This document shows positions 11,286-21,354 of a stretch of DNA of 64,000 nt, one piece after another. Under the pieces are notes generated by a model. The model did no database searches. It worked only from the letters and a program-made list of their open reading frames with translations, and was not told the DNA's origin. The position numbers were made by a program, and so were the translations under genes. Position 1 is the stretch's first letter. Every line of letters starts with the position of its first letter. The stretch comes from Ramlibacter montanisoli (GTDB lineage: Bacteria > Pseudomonadota > Gammaproteobacteria > Burkholderiales > Burkholderiaceae_C): contig NZ_JABFCS010000001.1 in the NCBI RefSeq assembly GCF_013087525.1, positions 4,030,001 through 4,094,000 of the forward strand, written 5' to 3'.

Positions 11286-11312
11286 GGGGGCCGGGGGCGC
11301 CGGCAGGCCCCC
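11286..11312 (+). terminator. Strong GC hairpin after regulator gene
   Basis: GGGGGCC (11286-11292) and GGCCCCC (11306-11312) form a perfect seven-pair stem with a 13-base loop, 29 bases after the regulator stop. No T-tract follows, so a factor-independent terminator is not certain. It could also be an mRNA-stabilising or attenuating structure. The rest of the 238-base gap (11258-11495) holds no recognised gene. Confidence 0.35.
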
Positions 11313-11495
11313 ACGAACGGGGAATCACCCCCGAAGCTGGGGAAGCCGGCCCGCTGGCGCGGGCGGTCACCGGCCTGGCACGGGCCGCACTTGCCAGCGC
11401 CGGCAGCCCGTGCGCCCGCGCACGCGATCGGGGTACGGATCCTGCTCTTGTCCGGGCCGGCGCAGTTTCGCGCTGTTTCCGCACAGGAGATGCCC

Positions 11496-13317
11496 ATGCT
11501 TGCAAGGAGACACTTTCTCGGTTTCGCCGGAGGAACCGGTGCCGGGATGCTGTGGCCCGCGGCGCTGCTGCCCCGGGGGCCAGGGCGCAGTCGGCGCCGT
11601 TGCTGGACCCGATGAAGCAGCCGCGTTTCAGCAACCCACTGCCCAACCCGCTCGCGCCGGACCGTGTCTTCCGGCCCACCGGGATCGACCCCGCCACCGG
11701 GATGCCGCTGTTCGACATCCACGTCAAGCAGATCCGGCACGACGCCGGCCTGATCGACCCGGCCAGCGGAAAGCGGCTGCGCCACCGGGCCTGGGGCTAC
11801 GGGACGGCGCTGCAGCCCGCGATCTGCCCGGGCTACTCCTTCGACCTGCGCCAGGGACAGCCGGTGAAGGTCCGCTTCTCCAACGAGCTGTATGGCGTCA
11901 CGTATCCGCCTGCCGTGCCCGTGGACCAGACCATCCACTGGGCCGATCCCCTCAACGGCGGCAATCCCCCAACCGACCCTATACCGGGCCGGTGCCGCTG
12001 GTCGCGCATCAGCACGGCGGCGACACCCATTTCCTGAGCGACGGCCTGCCGGATGCCTGGGCGACCCCGGGCAACGACATCCGCGGCCGGCTGTTCACCC
12101 CGTCTACACCTTCGACAACCGTCAGGAAGCGGCGCAGCTCTGGTACCACGACCACACCGCCGGCCTGACCCGCCTGAACGTCTACATGGGCCTGGCGGGC
12201 AACTACTTCATCCGCGACGCCAACGAGGAAGCCCTGAGCCTGCCCAAGCCACCCTACGAGGTGGCGCTGCTGATCCAGGACCGCAGCTTCCTCGCCGACG
12301 GCGAGCTGTTTTACGCCCACCAGGACCCGGCCGCCCCCGGGCTGCCCAACCCGACCCACCTGCCGGAGAACTTCGGCGACGTGGTGCTCGTCAACGGGGT
12401 CGCCTGGCCGCTGCTGGAAGTGGAGCCGCGCAAGTACCGCTTCCGGGTGCTGAACGGCTCGGACTCGCGGGTGTACGACATGAGCCTGTCGAACCGCATG
12501 CCCTTCATCCAGATCGGCTCCGACCTCGGCTTGCTGAACGCGCCGGTGGAACTGCAGGTCCTGAGCCTCGCGCCCGGCGAGCGCGCGGACATCATCCTGG
12601 ATTTCGCCCGGATGGAGGGCCAGACCATCGTGATCGGCAACAGCGCGGCGGCCCCCTACCCGGACGGCGATCCGGTCGATGCCGCCACCGCGGGCCAGGT
12701 GATGGCCTTCCGCGTGAACCAGCCGCTGTCCCGCGTGCCGGACCGGCCGCTGCCGTCCAACCTGCGGCCCCTGTCCGGCCCGGTCCCTGCGATCACGCGT
12801 GCCATCCGCACGCGCAAGATCCTCCTGTTCGAGGGCACCGACGCCCGCGGCCGGCTGCAGACCATGGCCGGCATCGTCGACTCCAGCCGGCCGGCGCTGA
12901 ACGGCACGCTGGTGTTCACGGACCCGATCACCGAGAACCCGCAGCTGGGCGACACCGAGGTCTGGGAGTTCTACAACAGCAGCGCCGACGCGCACCCGAT
13001 CCACATGCACCTGGTCGACTTCCGCATCCTCGGCCGGCAGAAGTTCAAGGGCACCATCACGCCCAAGACCAACAGCGATGGCTCGGAAGGCGGCGTGCTG
13101 GACGAGGCGAGCATCAATCTGCTGGGCAAGGCGCGCCCGCCCTCCCGGGAGGAGGCCGGGAAGAAGGACACCGCCAAGATGTTCCCGGGCGAGGTGACCC
13201 GCGTGGCGGCCAGGTTCACGCGCCCGGGCGAGTACGTCTACCACTGCCACATCCTCTCGCACGAGGACCACCAGATGATGCGGCCCTACTTCGTGGGCCA
13301 GCTCCCCCGGGCGCTGA
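11496..13317 (+). CDS. Tat-exported multicopper oxidase, several frameshifts
   Basis: The start at 11496 is preferred over 11490 because AGGAG lies six bases before it. A twin-arginine signal ([15 protein letters not shown]) directs folded export. The copper motifs are all present across frames: [40 protein letters not shown] and [13 protein letters not shown], the last giving the type-1 Cys and a likely axial Met, as in CotA/laccase-like enzymes. Frames break near 11575 (G6 to G5), 11983 (C4 to C3) and 12099 (C5 to C4). The last frame stays open to 13532, overlapping the SCO gene. I place the end at the TGA at 13315-13317, which needs one more indel near 13304-13308, so the 3' end is uncertain. 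Confidence 0.8.
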
Positions 13318-13380
13318 GGCGCCGCAGCTCACGCGCACCGGAGGGCTCCATGCGAACCCCTTCCTTCCTTCGGAGGCATC

Positions 13381-14019
13381 ATGCCGATTCACTCGATCTG
13401 CGCGCAGGCGGCCGCGTGCTGGGCGGCCTGCTGCCTCGCGGCGGCGCCGCTCCCGGCGGGCGCCACCCAGCCGCCCCACCCCGGCCACGGCGGGCACACC
13501 CACGCTGGCGCCGAGCCCGCGCCGGCCGCTGAGCGCAAGCTCGCGCGGTACCGCCTGCCCGACCTGCACCTCGTGCGCTCGGACGGATCCAGGACCGCAT
13601 TCCCGCAGGCCCTCGACGACGGCCGCCCGGTGGCGCTGAACTTCATCTACACGTCGTGCACGGCCATCTGCCCGGTCCTGAGCCACAGCTTTGCGGAGTT
13701 CCAGCGGCGCCTGGGGCCGGACCGCGAGCGGGTGCACATGGTGTCCATCTCGATCGATCCGGAGCAGGACACGCCCCGGCGGCTCGCCGAGTACGCGGCG
13801 CACTTCGAGCCGGGCCCCCAGTGGGAGTTCTACACCGGCAGCGCGGAGGCCAGCGCGAGCCTGCAGAGGGCCTTCCAGGCCTGGTTCGGAGGCAAGATGC
13901 ACCACCGGCCGGTGACCTTCCTGCGGGCGGCGCCCGGCCAGCCCTGGGTGCGGCTGGAGGGCTTCATCACGCCGGACGAACTCCTGGTGGAATACCGCCG
14001 GCTGGTCGTACCGCGCTGA
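13381..14019 (+). CDS. SCO1/SenC family copper chaperone
   Basis: 212 residues with an N-terminal signal segment (about 1-27) and a His-rich stretch after cleavage (HPGHGGHTHAG). The thioredoxin-like domain carries the copper-binding CxxxC in IYTSCTAICPVLSHS, then VSISIDPEQDTP, and a late His (KMHHRPVTFLR) at the expected third-ligand region. SCO proteins deliver copper to, or keep reduced, the CuA site of oxidases. Here the immediate partner is probably the multicopper oxidase upstream. The frame is intact, and the next gene starts 15 bases downstream. Confidence 0.88.
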   Translation: MPIHSICAQAAACWAACCLAAAPLPAGATQPPHPGHGGHTHAGAEPAPAAERKLARYRLPDLHLVRSDGSRTAFPQALDDGRPVALNFIYTSCTAICPVLSHSFAEFQRRLGPDRERVHMVSISIDPEQDTPRRLAEYAAHFEPGPQWEFYTGSAEASASLQRAFQAWFGGKMHHRPVTFLRAAPGQPWVRLEGFITPDELLVEYRRLVVPR

Positions 14020-14034
14020 GAAGGAAGAGCCGGG

Positions 14035-15625
14035 ATGCGTGCGACCTGGCGCCGCGCCACCGTCGTTCTACTGTGCTGGTTCGCCGTGGCTGCGGCGCCT
14101 TCGGCCGGGGCCGACCTGGCCCTGGGCGAGACGCTCTACCTCCAGGGGCGGCGCAGCGACGGAACGCCGGTGGTGGCGCGGCGCAGGGGCGGCCCCGTGC
14201 TGGCCCCGGCGGAGGCGGCCTGCGTGAGTTGCCACCGGCGCAGCGCCCTCGGCGGCACCGAGGGGCGCAGCTACATGCCCGCGATCACGGCCGGGTCGCT
14301 GCTGCAGGCGATGGCGCCCGGCACGGGGCCCTCCGCCACCGGCGCCGGCCGACCGCCGTACACGGAAGCCTCGCTGCTGCGCGCGCTCACTGCCGGGATC
14401 GACCCGGCCGGGCGCACGCTGGATTACCTGATGCCCCGCTACGCGCTGCGGCCGGAGGAGGTCGGGCGCTGCTGCACTACCTGGGCGAGCAGGCCCGGCC
14501 GGGCGGCGCCTTGCCGGACAACGGCGCGATCCACGTGGCCACCGTCATCGCCCCGGGTGCGACGCAGCAGGGCAGGCGGGCGATGGTCGACGTGCTGCAG
14601 GCCTGCCTCGCCGAACCGGGCGCCGGCGCGCAGCCGAAGGGCGCCCGGCGCAAGCTCGCGGTGGAAATGAGCATGAGCGCGCAGCGGCCGTGGCGGCTGC
14701 ACGTCTGGGAACTTCACGGGCCGGAGGCGCAGTGGGATGCGCAGCTGGCCCGGCACGCCGAACGGCAACCGGTGTTCGCGCTGGTCGGCGGGCTCGGGGC
14801 GGCGGACTGGTCGCCGGTCCATGGCTTCTGCGAAAGAGCGAAGCTGCCCTGCCTGTTCCCGCACCTGGAAGCGCCGGTGGACCGGCCGGCGGACTTCTAT
14901 TCGCTCTACCTGAGCCGCGGCGTCCTGCTGGAGGCCGCCTTGGTCGCCGAGCACCTGGCCGGCGCGCCCGCGGGCGGGCGGGTGCTGCAGGTCCTGCGTG
15001 CCGCCGACCGCGCCGCGAGCAGGGCGGCGCAAGCGCTGCGGGCCGGCCTGCCGCCCACGGTCGGCCACTGGAGCGTCATGCTCGCGGACGAAGGCCAGGG
15101 GCCGATCGCCCTGCCGCACGACATGGCCGCAGGCGATGCGCTGGTGCTGTGGCTGCGACCGCAGGACCTGGGGCGCCTGGATGCGGGTGCCGCGCCGGCG
15201 GCGCAGGTCTACGTCTCGGCAACGCTGGCGGGCGGTGACGATCTGCCCTTGCCGGCCGCCTGGAAAGCAGGCGCCCTGGTGGCCTATCCTTCGAGCTGCC
15301 GCAGGCGCGCTCGGCGCGCATGCAGCAGTTGCGGGGCTGGCTGCGCGAGCAGGGCCTTGCTCCGGCGAACGAGCGCATCCAGGCGGACGCCCACCTGGCG
15401 TGCACGGCCCTGCGGACGGGCCTGCAGGACGCGCAGCCCCATCTCGGGCGGGAGTACCTGGTCGAGAAGCTGGAGTCGAATCTCGAGCGCTGGTCCGCGA
15501 CCGGCCTGTATCCGGGCCTGGCGCTCGGCGCGGGGCAGCGGTTCGCGTCCAAGGCCGGGTACCTGGTGCGGTTCGAACCGCGGTCGGGAGGACTTGCGCC
15601 CTCGGCGCAGCGCTCTGCGCCTTAG
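14035..15625 (+). CDS. Cytochrome c fused to periplasmic-binding-protein-like domain, frameshifted
   Basis: A signal peptide (about residues 1-25) is followed by a c-type heme domain with CVSCH (Cys63, Cys66, His67) and a likely Met ligand in DYLMPRYAL. From about residue 155 a long alpha/beta domain resembles type-1 periplasmic ligand-binding proteins (Peripla_BP_6, as in amino-acid ABC receptors): VATVIAPGATQQGRRA, PVFALVGGLGAADW, PCLFPHLEAP and DFYSLYLSRGV. It ends with GYLVRFEPRSGG. One G is missing near 14471 and one T near 15288. No permease or ATPase gene is adjacent, so a sensing or electron-transfer role is more likely than uptake. The function is unproven. Confidence 0.75.
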
Positions 15626-15663
15626 CCGGCGCCGGCTGCCGCGCCGGCCGCCATACTGCGGGG

Positions 15664-17392
15664 GTGCAGCCTCCAACCTCCAAACGCTGGCGCTGGTTGC
15701 CCGCCGAGGGCAGCTGGACTTACCACTTCCTGCTCGCCGCCACCGGCATGCTGGTGCTCGGCCCTCTGGCCGGAGTCACTGCGGCCTACATGAATTTCTC
15801 GCTCGGCTTCTTCGTCGGCGGCCAGGTGCTCGCGGGCCTGCTCGGCTCCGCGGTCACGGCCGGCTACGGCGTGCAGGGCAAGCACGGCGCGAACTACATC
15901 CAGACGGCGGCGGCTTCGGTCGCCAGCATGAGCGGCATGGGCGTGCTGGTGCAGGCCATGGTGTGGATGGGGCTGCCGCAGCCGCCCGCCTGGCGCTGGT
16001 CGCCTACTTCGTCTGCATCGGCATGTTCGGCGTCGGCGTCGGCATGCTGTACACGCCGGTGCTGGTGGACCGGCTGCGGCTCGCGTTTCCCTCCGGCCTG
16101 GCGGTCGCCAACATCCTGCGCGCGCTGACCGACACGGCGCTGCTGAAACGCTCGATCCGGCAGCTCGGTGGCGGCGCCGCGACCGGCCTGCTGACGGGCC
16201 TGGCGGCCTCGCGCGTCGCCGTCCTCGGCGCGGTCGAATTTTCCGCCTCCACCTTCGGCGCCGGCATGGTGGTGGGCGCGCGCATCGGCGTGCCCGCCGT
16301 CATCGGCGGCCTGATCGGCTGGGCGACGCAGCCCTTCTTCGTGTCCATCGGCTGGCTGGAACCCGGCGACCCGTTCCGCAAGATCACCTTCCTGCTGGCG
16401 CTGGGCACCATCATGGGCGCGGCGGCCGTGGACCTGGGGCTGATCTTCTGGCGCGCCTTGCCGGGCGCGCGCCGCGCCGCTTCGCGGAAGACGCACCGCC
16501 GGATGCGGACGACTGGCGCCGCGTGCACCGCGGGCGCCTCTGGCTGTGGGTGCTGGCCTGGGGCGCCGCGACGCTGGCCACCGGCCACCTGCTGCTGCGG
16601 CAGCCGCTGCTGTTCCTCGCGCTCGCCGTGGCGCTGGTGTTCCTGTTCGCGCTGGTCAACGGCATCTCGGTGGGCGTGAGCGACTCCAATCCGATCTCCT
16701 CGGCCTTCGTGGTGTCGGTGGTGGTGATGGCCATGATGGGGCTGGCCGATGCCGGTGTCGGCCTGATGGCCGGCGCGATCCTGCTGGTCTCCACCAGCGT
16801 GGCCTGCGACATGCAGCAGGACCGGTCCACCGGCTGGCGCCTGGGCACGCCGCGCGTGCTGCAGTTCCGCTACCAGGTGCTGGGCATCCTGGTGGGCGCG
16901 GTGCTCGCCGTGGTGTTCGCGCGCCTGTTCATGGCGGCCTATCCGGTGCTGCTGCTGGACCAGACGGCGATGAAGGCGGGGCAGCAGCCGGCCGAGTGGA
17001 GTTCGGCCATGACCTACAAGTTCGTGGGCGTGCTGCGCAGCCTCACCGACGACAAGCCGTACCAGCGCACGGCGATCGTCGTCGGCGTGGCGATCGGCTT
17101 CGCGATCGAGCTGGCGCGCAAGTGGCTCAAGCCGCGCCGCTTCATCGTCGATGCGATGCTGCTGCCCTCGCCCTATGCGCTGTCCTTCGGCGGCTTCGTC
17201 AACCTGCCGACCTCGCTGTGGCTGGGCGCCGGCGGCGTGGTGTCCAGCCTGGTCGAGGCGCGCACGCCCCAACGTGCCGACCTGCCCGAGGACATGAGCG
17301 GCACCTCGCTGTTCGGCGGCGGGCTGATCGCGGGCGACGCGCTGGCGGCGCTCGCGATCGGCATCACCGGGCTGCTCGCGGCCGTGCTCTGA
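15664..17392 (+). CDS. OPT family transporter, frameshifted twice
   Basis: A polytopic membrane protein of about 576 residues with a dozen or more hydrophobic segments. It has OPT (oligopeptide transporter/YSL) hallmarks: an early glycine/asparagine-rich region (GVTAAYMNFSLGFFVGGQVL), FASRVAVLG-like middle helices, and a closing part with PSPYALSFGGFVNLPTSLWLG and GTSLFGGGLIAGDALAAL. GTG at 15664 is the chosen start because no nearer ATG fits. One base is missing near 15985 and one near 16480. OPT proteins import peptides or metal chelates; the substrate here is unknown. It follows the cytochrome fusion gene by 38 bases and may belong to the same copper/redox unit. Confidence 0.75.
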
Positions 17393-17396
17393 GGGA

Positions 17397-18029
17397 TCAG
17401 CCCGGCAGCAGCACCTTGTCCACGACGTGGATCACGCCGTTGGACTGGTAGACGTCCGCGGTGGTCACGACCGACATGTTGCCCTTCGCGTCCACGATCA
17501 CGACGTCCTTGCCGCGCAGGGTGGCCGTGAGCGTGCCGCCGCTGGCCGTCTTGAGCATGGCCTTGCCGCCGCCCGCCTGGATCTGCTGCGCCAGCGCCGC
17601 CGCATCGACGCGCCCCGGCACCACGTGGTAGGTCAGCACCTGCGTGAGCGTGCCCTTGTTCTCCGGCTTGAGCAGCGTGTCGACCGTGCCGGCCGGCAGC
17701 ATGGAGAACGCGCTGTTGGTCGGCGCGAACACCGTGAACGGGCCGCTGCCCTTGAGCGTGTCGACCAGGCCGGCGGCCTTCACGGCGGCCACCAGCGTGG
17801 TGTGGTCGCGCGAGTTCACCGCGTTGTCGATGATGTCCCTGGTCGGGTACATGGCCGCGCCGCCCACCGTCTTGGTGGCGCCGGATGCGCCCATGATGGC
17901 GGCGTTGGTGCCCGCCACGGAAGCGTTCATGTCGATGGCCACGCCGCGGCCATAGCCTTCGGCGAGGGCGGCAGTGGTGGTGGCGGCAAGCAGCGATGCG
18001 GCGCAGGCCGCGATGAGATGACGGTGCAT
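17397..18029 (-). CDS. Secreted fasciclin (FAS1) domain protein
   Basis: 210 residues with a Sec signal (about 1-23, ending TTTAALA) and one FAS1 domain. The two FAS1 boxes are visible: H1 in GPFTVFAPTNSAFSMLPAG and H2/YH in LTYHVVPGRVDAAAL. The domain closes with SNGVIHVVDKVLLPG. FAS1 proteins mediate adhesion or surface interactions in the envelope. It is convergent with the OPT gene, only four bases apart, and followed by a 108-base gap before the trehalose operon's 3' end. The frame is intact. Confidence 0.92.
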   Translation of the reverse strand: MHRHLIAACAASLLAATTTAALAEGYGRGVAIDMNASVAGTNAAIMGASGATKTVGGAAMYPTRDIIDNAVNSRDHTTLVAAVKAAGLVDTLKGSGPFTVFAPTNSAFSMLPAGTVDTLLKPENKGTLTQVLTYHVVPGRVDAAALAQQIQAGGGKAMLKTASGGTLTATLRGKDVVIVDAKGNMSVVTTADVYQSNGVIHVVDKVLLPG

Positions 18030-18137
18030 GGAAGGAATCTCCTGTGGTCCAAGAAGCGGGGCCGGCAGGATGGCCGGCCCACTCCCCCAATACGCGGCGG
18101 ATGCGCCGCCGGATTCAGGAGAAAACGTGTCGCCGCG

Positions 18138-19541
18138 TTACAGGCGCAGCCAGGAGGTGCCCTTTTCCTCCGCCTTGGCCTCGGCCAATGCGGCCAGGAA
18201 GGTGTCGCACCACCAGTGCACGTCGTACTCGCGCACGGTGCGCATGAGGGCCTGGTGGCGGTGGCGCCGCTCCTCCACCGGCATCTGCAGCGCCAGCTGG
18301 ATGGCGGTGGCCGTGCCTTCGGTGTCGTAGGGATTCACCAGCAGCGCTTCCTTCAGCTGTTCGGCCGCGCCGGCGAAGCGCGAGAGCACCAGCACGCCCG
18401 GGTCTTCCGCTTCCTGCGCCGCAAGGAACTCCTTGGCGACCAGGTTCATGCCGTCGCGCAGCGGCGTGACCAGCGCGACCCGACTGGCGCGGTATAGGCC
18501 GGGCAGGCGCGCCCGCGCCACGGTGCGGTGGATGTAGCGCACCGGCATCCAGTCCAGGTCGCCGAAGTTGCCGTTGATGGAGCCGCACAGGCTTTCCAGC
18601 TCGTGCAGGATGTCCGTGTAGGCGCTGACGTTCTCGCGGCTGGGTGAGGCGATCTGGATCAGCGTCGCGCTGGAACGCAGGTCCGGGTTCTTGGTGAGGA
18701 ACTCGCGGAAGGCGCGCATGCGCTGCGGCAGGCCCTTCGAATAATCGAGCCGGTCCACGCCGACCAGCAGCTTGCGCCGCGAGTACTCGCGCTTCATGCG
18801 CTCGTACATCTCCAGCGCCTCCGGCCCGTGGGCCAGGCCGGTGAATTCCTCGACGTCGATTCCGATCGGGTAGGCGCCGGCGTGCACGGTGCGGCCGAAG
18901 GCGCGCCAGCGGTTGTCGTCCAGCGGCTGCGCGTGCGCCTCGCTTTCGACGTAGCGCGCGAAGTGTTCCAGGTCGGTGCGACTCTGGAAGCCGACCAGGT
19001 CATAGGCGAAGAGGGCGCGGATCAGCCAGTCGTGGCCGGGGATGGCAGCCAGGATCAGCGGCGGCGGCAGCGGGATGTGCAGGAAGAAGCCGATGCGCTG
19101 CTTGCAGCCCAGCGCGCGCAGTTCCGCGGCCAGCGGGATCAGGTGGTAGTCGTGCACCCAGATGATGTCGTCGGAGCGCAGGAAGGGCAGCAGCTTGCGC
19201 GCGAACAGCTGGTTCACGCGCCGGTAGCCGCTGATGTAGCCCGCGTCGAAGTCCGCGAGGTCGAGCCGGTAATGGAACACCGGCCACAGCACGCCGTTGG
19301 AGTAGCCCAGGTAGAACGCGTCGTGATCCGCCTGCGACAGGTCCACCATCACCAGCTTCACCGGGCCGGCCTGCTCGACGTGGACCTCGTCGATCTCGCT
19401 GTGGTCGACGATCTTGCCGCTCCATCCGAACCACACCCCGCCGGTGTTGTTCAAGACCTCGGCCAGCGCAACCGCGAGGCCGCCGGCCGCGGTCTTGCGC
19501 GGGTCCGCGATGCGGTTGGAGACGACGACCAGGCGGCTCAA
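18138..19541 (-). CDS. otsA: Trehalose-6-phosphate synthase
   Basis: 467 residues, a GT-B glycosyltransferase (family GT20) making trehalose-6-phosphate from a nucleotide-glucose and glucose-6-phosphate in the cytoplasm. Signatures include RLVVVSNRI at the N-terminus, GGVWFGWSG, the substrate loop [30 protein letters not shown] for the sugar nucleotide, and [18 protein letters not shown] near the C-terminus. It is the last gene of an otsB - GH15 - otsA operon, starting 10 bases after the GH15 stop. The product supports osmotic and desiccation tolerance. The frame is intact and of normal length. Confidence 0.96.
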   Translation of the reverse strand: MSRLVVVSNRIADPRKTAAGGLAVALAEVLNNTGGVWFGWSGKIVDHSEIDEVHVEQAGPVKLVMVDLSQADHDAFYLGYSNGVLWPVFHYRLDLADFDAGYISGYRRVNQLFARKLLPFLRSDDIIWVHDYHLIPLAAELRALGCKQRIGFFLHIPLPPPLILAAIPGHDWLIRALFAYDLVGFQSRTDLEHFARYVESEAHAQPLDDNRWRAFGRTVHAGAYPIGIDVEEFTGLAHGPEALEMYERMKREYSRRKLLVGVDRLDYSKGLPQRMRAFREFLTKNPDLRSSATLIQIASPSRENVSAYTDILHELESLCGSINGNFGDLDWMPVRYIHRTVARARLPGLYRASRVALVTPLRDGMNLVAKEFLAAQEAEDPGVLVLSRFAGAAEQLKEALLVNPYDTEGTATAIQLALQMPVEERRHRHQALMRTVREYDVHWWCDTFLAALAEAKAEEKGTSWLRL

Positions 19542-19551
19542 GCAGGCTCCT

Positions 19552-21354
19552 TCAGATCACCGTGTCCCAGGGCGCGGACAGGCGGACGGCGGCGTTGATC
19601 GTACCGACCATCGAGTAGGTCTGAGGGAAGTTGCCCCACATTTCACCGGTAACCGGATGCGTATCCTCCGACAGCAGGCCCACGTGGTTGCGGCTCTTGA
19701 GCATCACCTCGAAGATCTCGCGCGCCTGCGCCTTGCGGCCGATGCGCGCCAGTGCGTCGATGCGCCAGAAGGTGCAGATGTTGAACGCGGTCTCGGGCTT
19801 GCCGAAGTCGTCGGCCGCCTCGTAGCGCCGCATGTAGGGACCGTCGCACAGCGACTTCTCCAGCGCATCGACGGTGGCGATGAAGCGCGCGTCGTTCGGG
19901 TCGATCATGTTGACTTCCGCCATCAGCAGCGCGCTGGCGTCGAGGTCGCGCCCGCCGAAGCTCTCCGCGAAGGCCTGGCGCTCCTCGCTCCAGGACTCCT
20001 TGAGGATGCGCGCGCGGATCTCGTCGGCGCGTTCACGCCAGTAGCGGATGCGATCCGGCAGGCCCAGTGCCGCCGCGATCTTGGCCAGCCGGTCGCAGGC
20101 CGCCCAGCTCATGAGGGCCGAGGAGGTGTGCACGCGCGCGCGGGTGCGCAGCTCCCACATGCCGGCGTCGGGCGTGTCGTAGATCTTGAAGGCCTGCTCG
20201 CCCACCGCTTCCATGTGCGCGAACTCCGCGCGGCCCGCGCGCTTGAGGAGGCGGTGGTCGTGAAAGGCCTGGGCCGCCCCCAGCAGGATGTTGCCGTACA
20301 CGTCGTGCTGGAAGTGCTCCTGCGCCTGGTTGCCCACGCGCACCGGCCCCATGCCGCGGTAGCCGGGCAGGTGGTCCAGGATGAACTCCGGCAGCTTCTC
20401 CTCCTGGCCGATGCCGTACAGAGGCTGGATGTGGCCGCCGCCGGAGCGGATCACCACGTTCATCAGCCAGCGCAGGTACTCCTCCATGGTCGCCACTTCG
20501 GAGATCGAATTGAGCGCGCGCACCACGAAGAAGGCGTCGCGCAGCCAGCAGTAGCGGTAGTCCCAGTTGCGGCCGCTGCCCGGCGCCTCCGGGATGCTGG
20601 TGGTCATGGCGGCGACGATCGCACCGGTGTCCTCGAACAGCGAGAGCTTCAGCGTGATGGCCGCGCGGATCACGGCCTCCTGCCACTCCAGCGGCAGCGA
20701 CAGCGCGCGCGTCCACTGCTTCCAGTAGGCCACCGTCTCCTGCTCGAACAGGCGCGCCGTCTCCTCGATGCCGCTGCTGAGGGTCTCGTCCGGGCCCATG
20801 ATGAAGTTCATCGGCCGGTCGACCACGAAGAAGGTTTCCGCCAGCACGTAGGAGATCGGCGCGTCGGTGTTGATGCGCACGGTGCTGTTGCCGGCCACGT
20901 AGCGGATGTGCGTGCTGCCCTGCGTGACGCTGGGCTTGGCGCGGCCCCAGTCGAAGCGCGGGCGCAGCAGCACGCGCATGCGCGGCGAGCCGGAGAGCAC
21001 CTTCACCCGCCGCACCATGGTCAGCGGCCGGAACGTGCGGCCGCGGCTCCAGAAGCGCGGCGCCAGGTCCGTGACCTCGATGCCCTGGCCCTTGCGGTCG
21101 TACATGCGCGTGCGCAGCACGGCGGTGTTGGGCTCGTAGAACTGCTCGCTGCGGTCGTAGTCCTCCAGCTCGAAGGCCCAGAGGCTGCCGTTCTCGCTGG
21201 GATCCAGGATCGCGTTGAAGACGGGGTCGCCGTCGAAGCGCGGCAGGCAGCACCAGACGATGCGGGCCTGGCGGTCGATCAACGCGCTGTAGGCGCAGTT
21301 GCCGATCATGCCGACCTGCAGGGTGGAGGGTGTGGGGTTCATCTTGTCGTTCAT
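19552..21354 (-). CDS. Glycoside hydrolase family 15 protein
   Basis: 600 residues from ATG at 21354, which shares ATGA with the otsB stop. An N-terminal beta-sandwich-like part (IGNCAYSALIDRQARIVWCC, RFDGDPVFNAILD) is followed by an (alpha/alpha)6 barrel. Catalytic-region motifs include GSGRNWDYRYCWLRDAFF, GHIQPLYGIGQEEKL and TFWRIDALARIGR. GH15 covers glucoamylases and the trehalases known in actinobacteria. Sitting between otsB and otsA, it may hydrolyse trehalose or a related alpha-glucan, but substrate specificity cannot be read from sequence. No signal peptide, so cytoplasmic. The frame is intact. Confidence 0.9.
   Translation of the reverse strand: MNDKMNPTPSTLQVGMIGNCAYSALIDRQARIVWCCLPRFDGDPVFNAILDPSENGSLWAFELEDYDRSEQFYEPNTAVLRTRMYDRKGQGIEVTDLAPRFWSRGRTFRPLTMVRRVKVLSGSPRMRVLLRPRFDWGRAKPSVTQGSTHIRYVAGNSTVRINTDAPISYVLAETFFVVDRPMNFIMGPDETLSSGIEETARLFEQETVAYWKQWTRALSLPLEWQEAVIRAAITLKLSLFEDTGAIVAAMTTSIPEAPGSGRNWDYRYCWLRDAFFVVRALNSISEVATMEEYLRWLMNVVIRSGGGHIQPLYGIGQEEKLPEFILDHLPGYRGMGPVRVGNQAQEHFQHDVYGNILLGAAQAFHDHRLLKRAGRAEFAHMEAVGEQAFKIYDTPDAGMWELRTRARVHTSSALMSWAACDRLAKIAAALGLPDRIRYWRERADEIRARILKESWSEERQAFAESFGGRDLDASALLMAEVNMIDPNDARFIATVDALEKSLCDGPYMRRYEAADDFGKPETAFNICTFWRIDALARIGRKAQAREIFEVMLKSRNHVGLLSEDTHPVTGEMWGNFPQTYSMVGTINAAVRLSAPWDTVI

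Noticed and set aside
11375-11398. Possible sigma-54 site (TGGCAC ... TTGCC) before the multicopper oxidase
   Set aside because: The spacing between GG and GC is four bases too long for a -24/-12 promoter.
11496-13317. Multicopper oxidase as a decayed pseudogene
   Set aside because: All copper motifs are intact and each break is one lost base in a short homopolymer, as in essential genes nearby. Error is more likely than decay.
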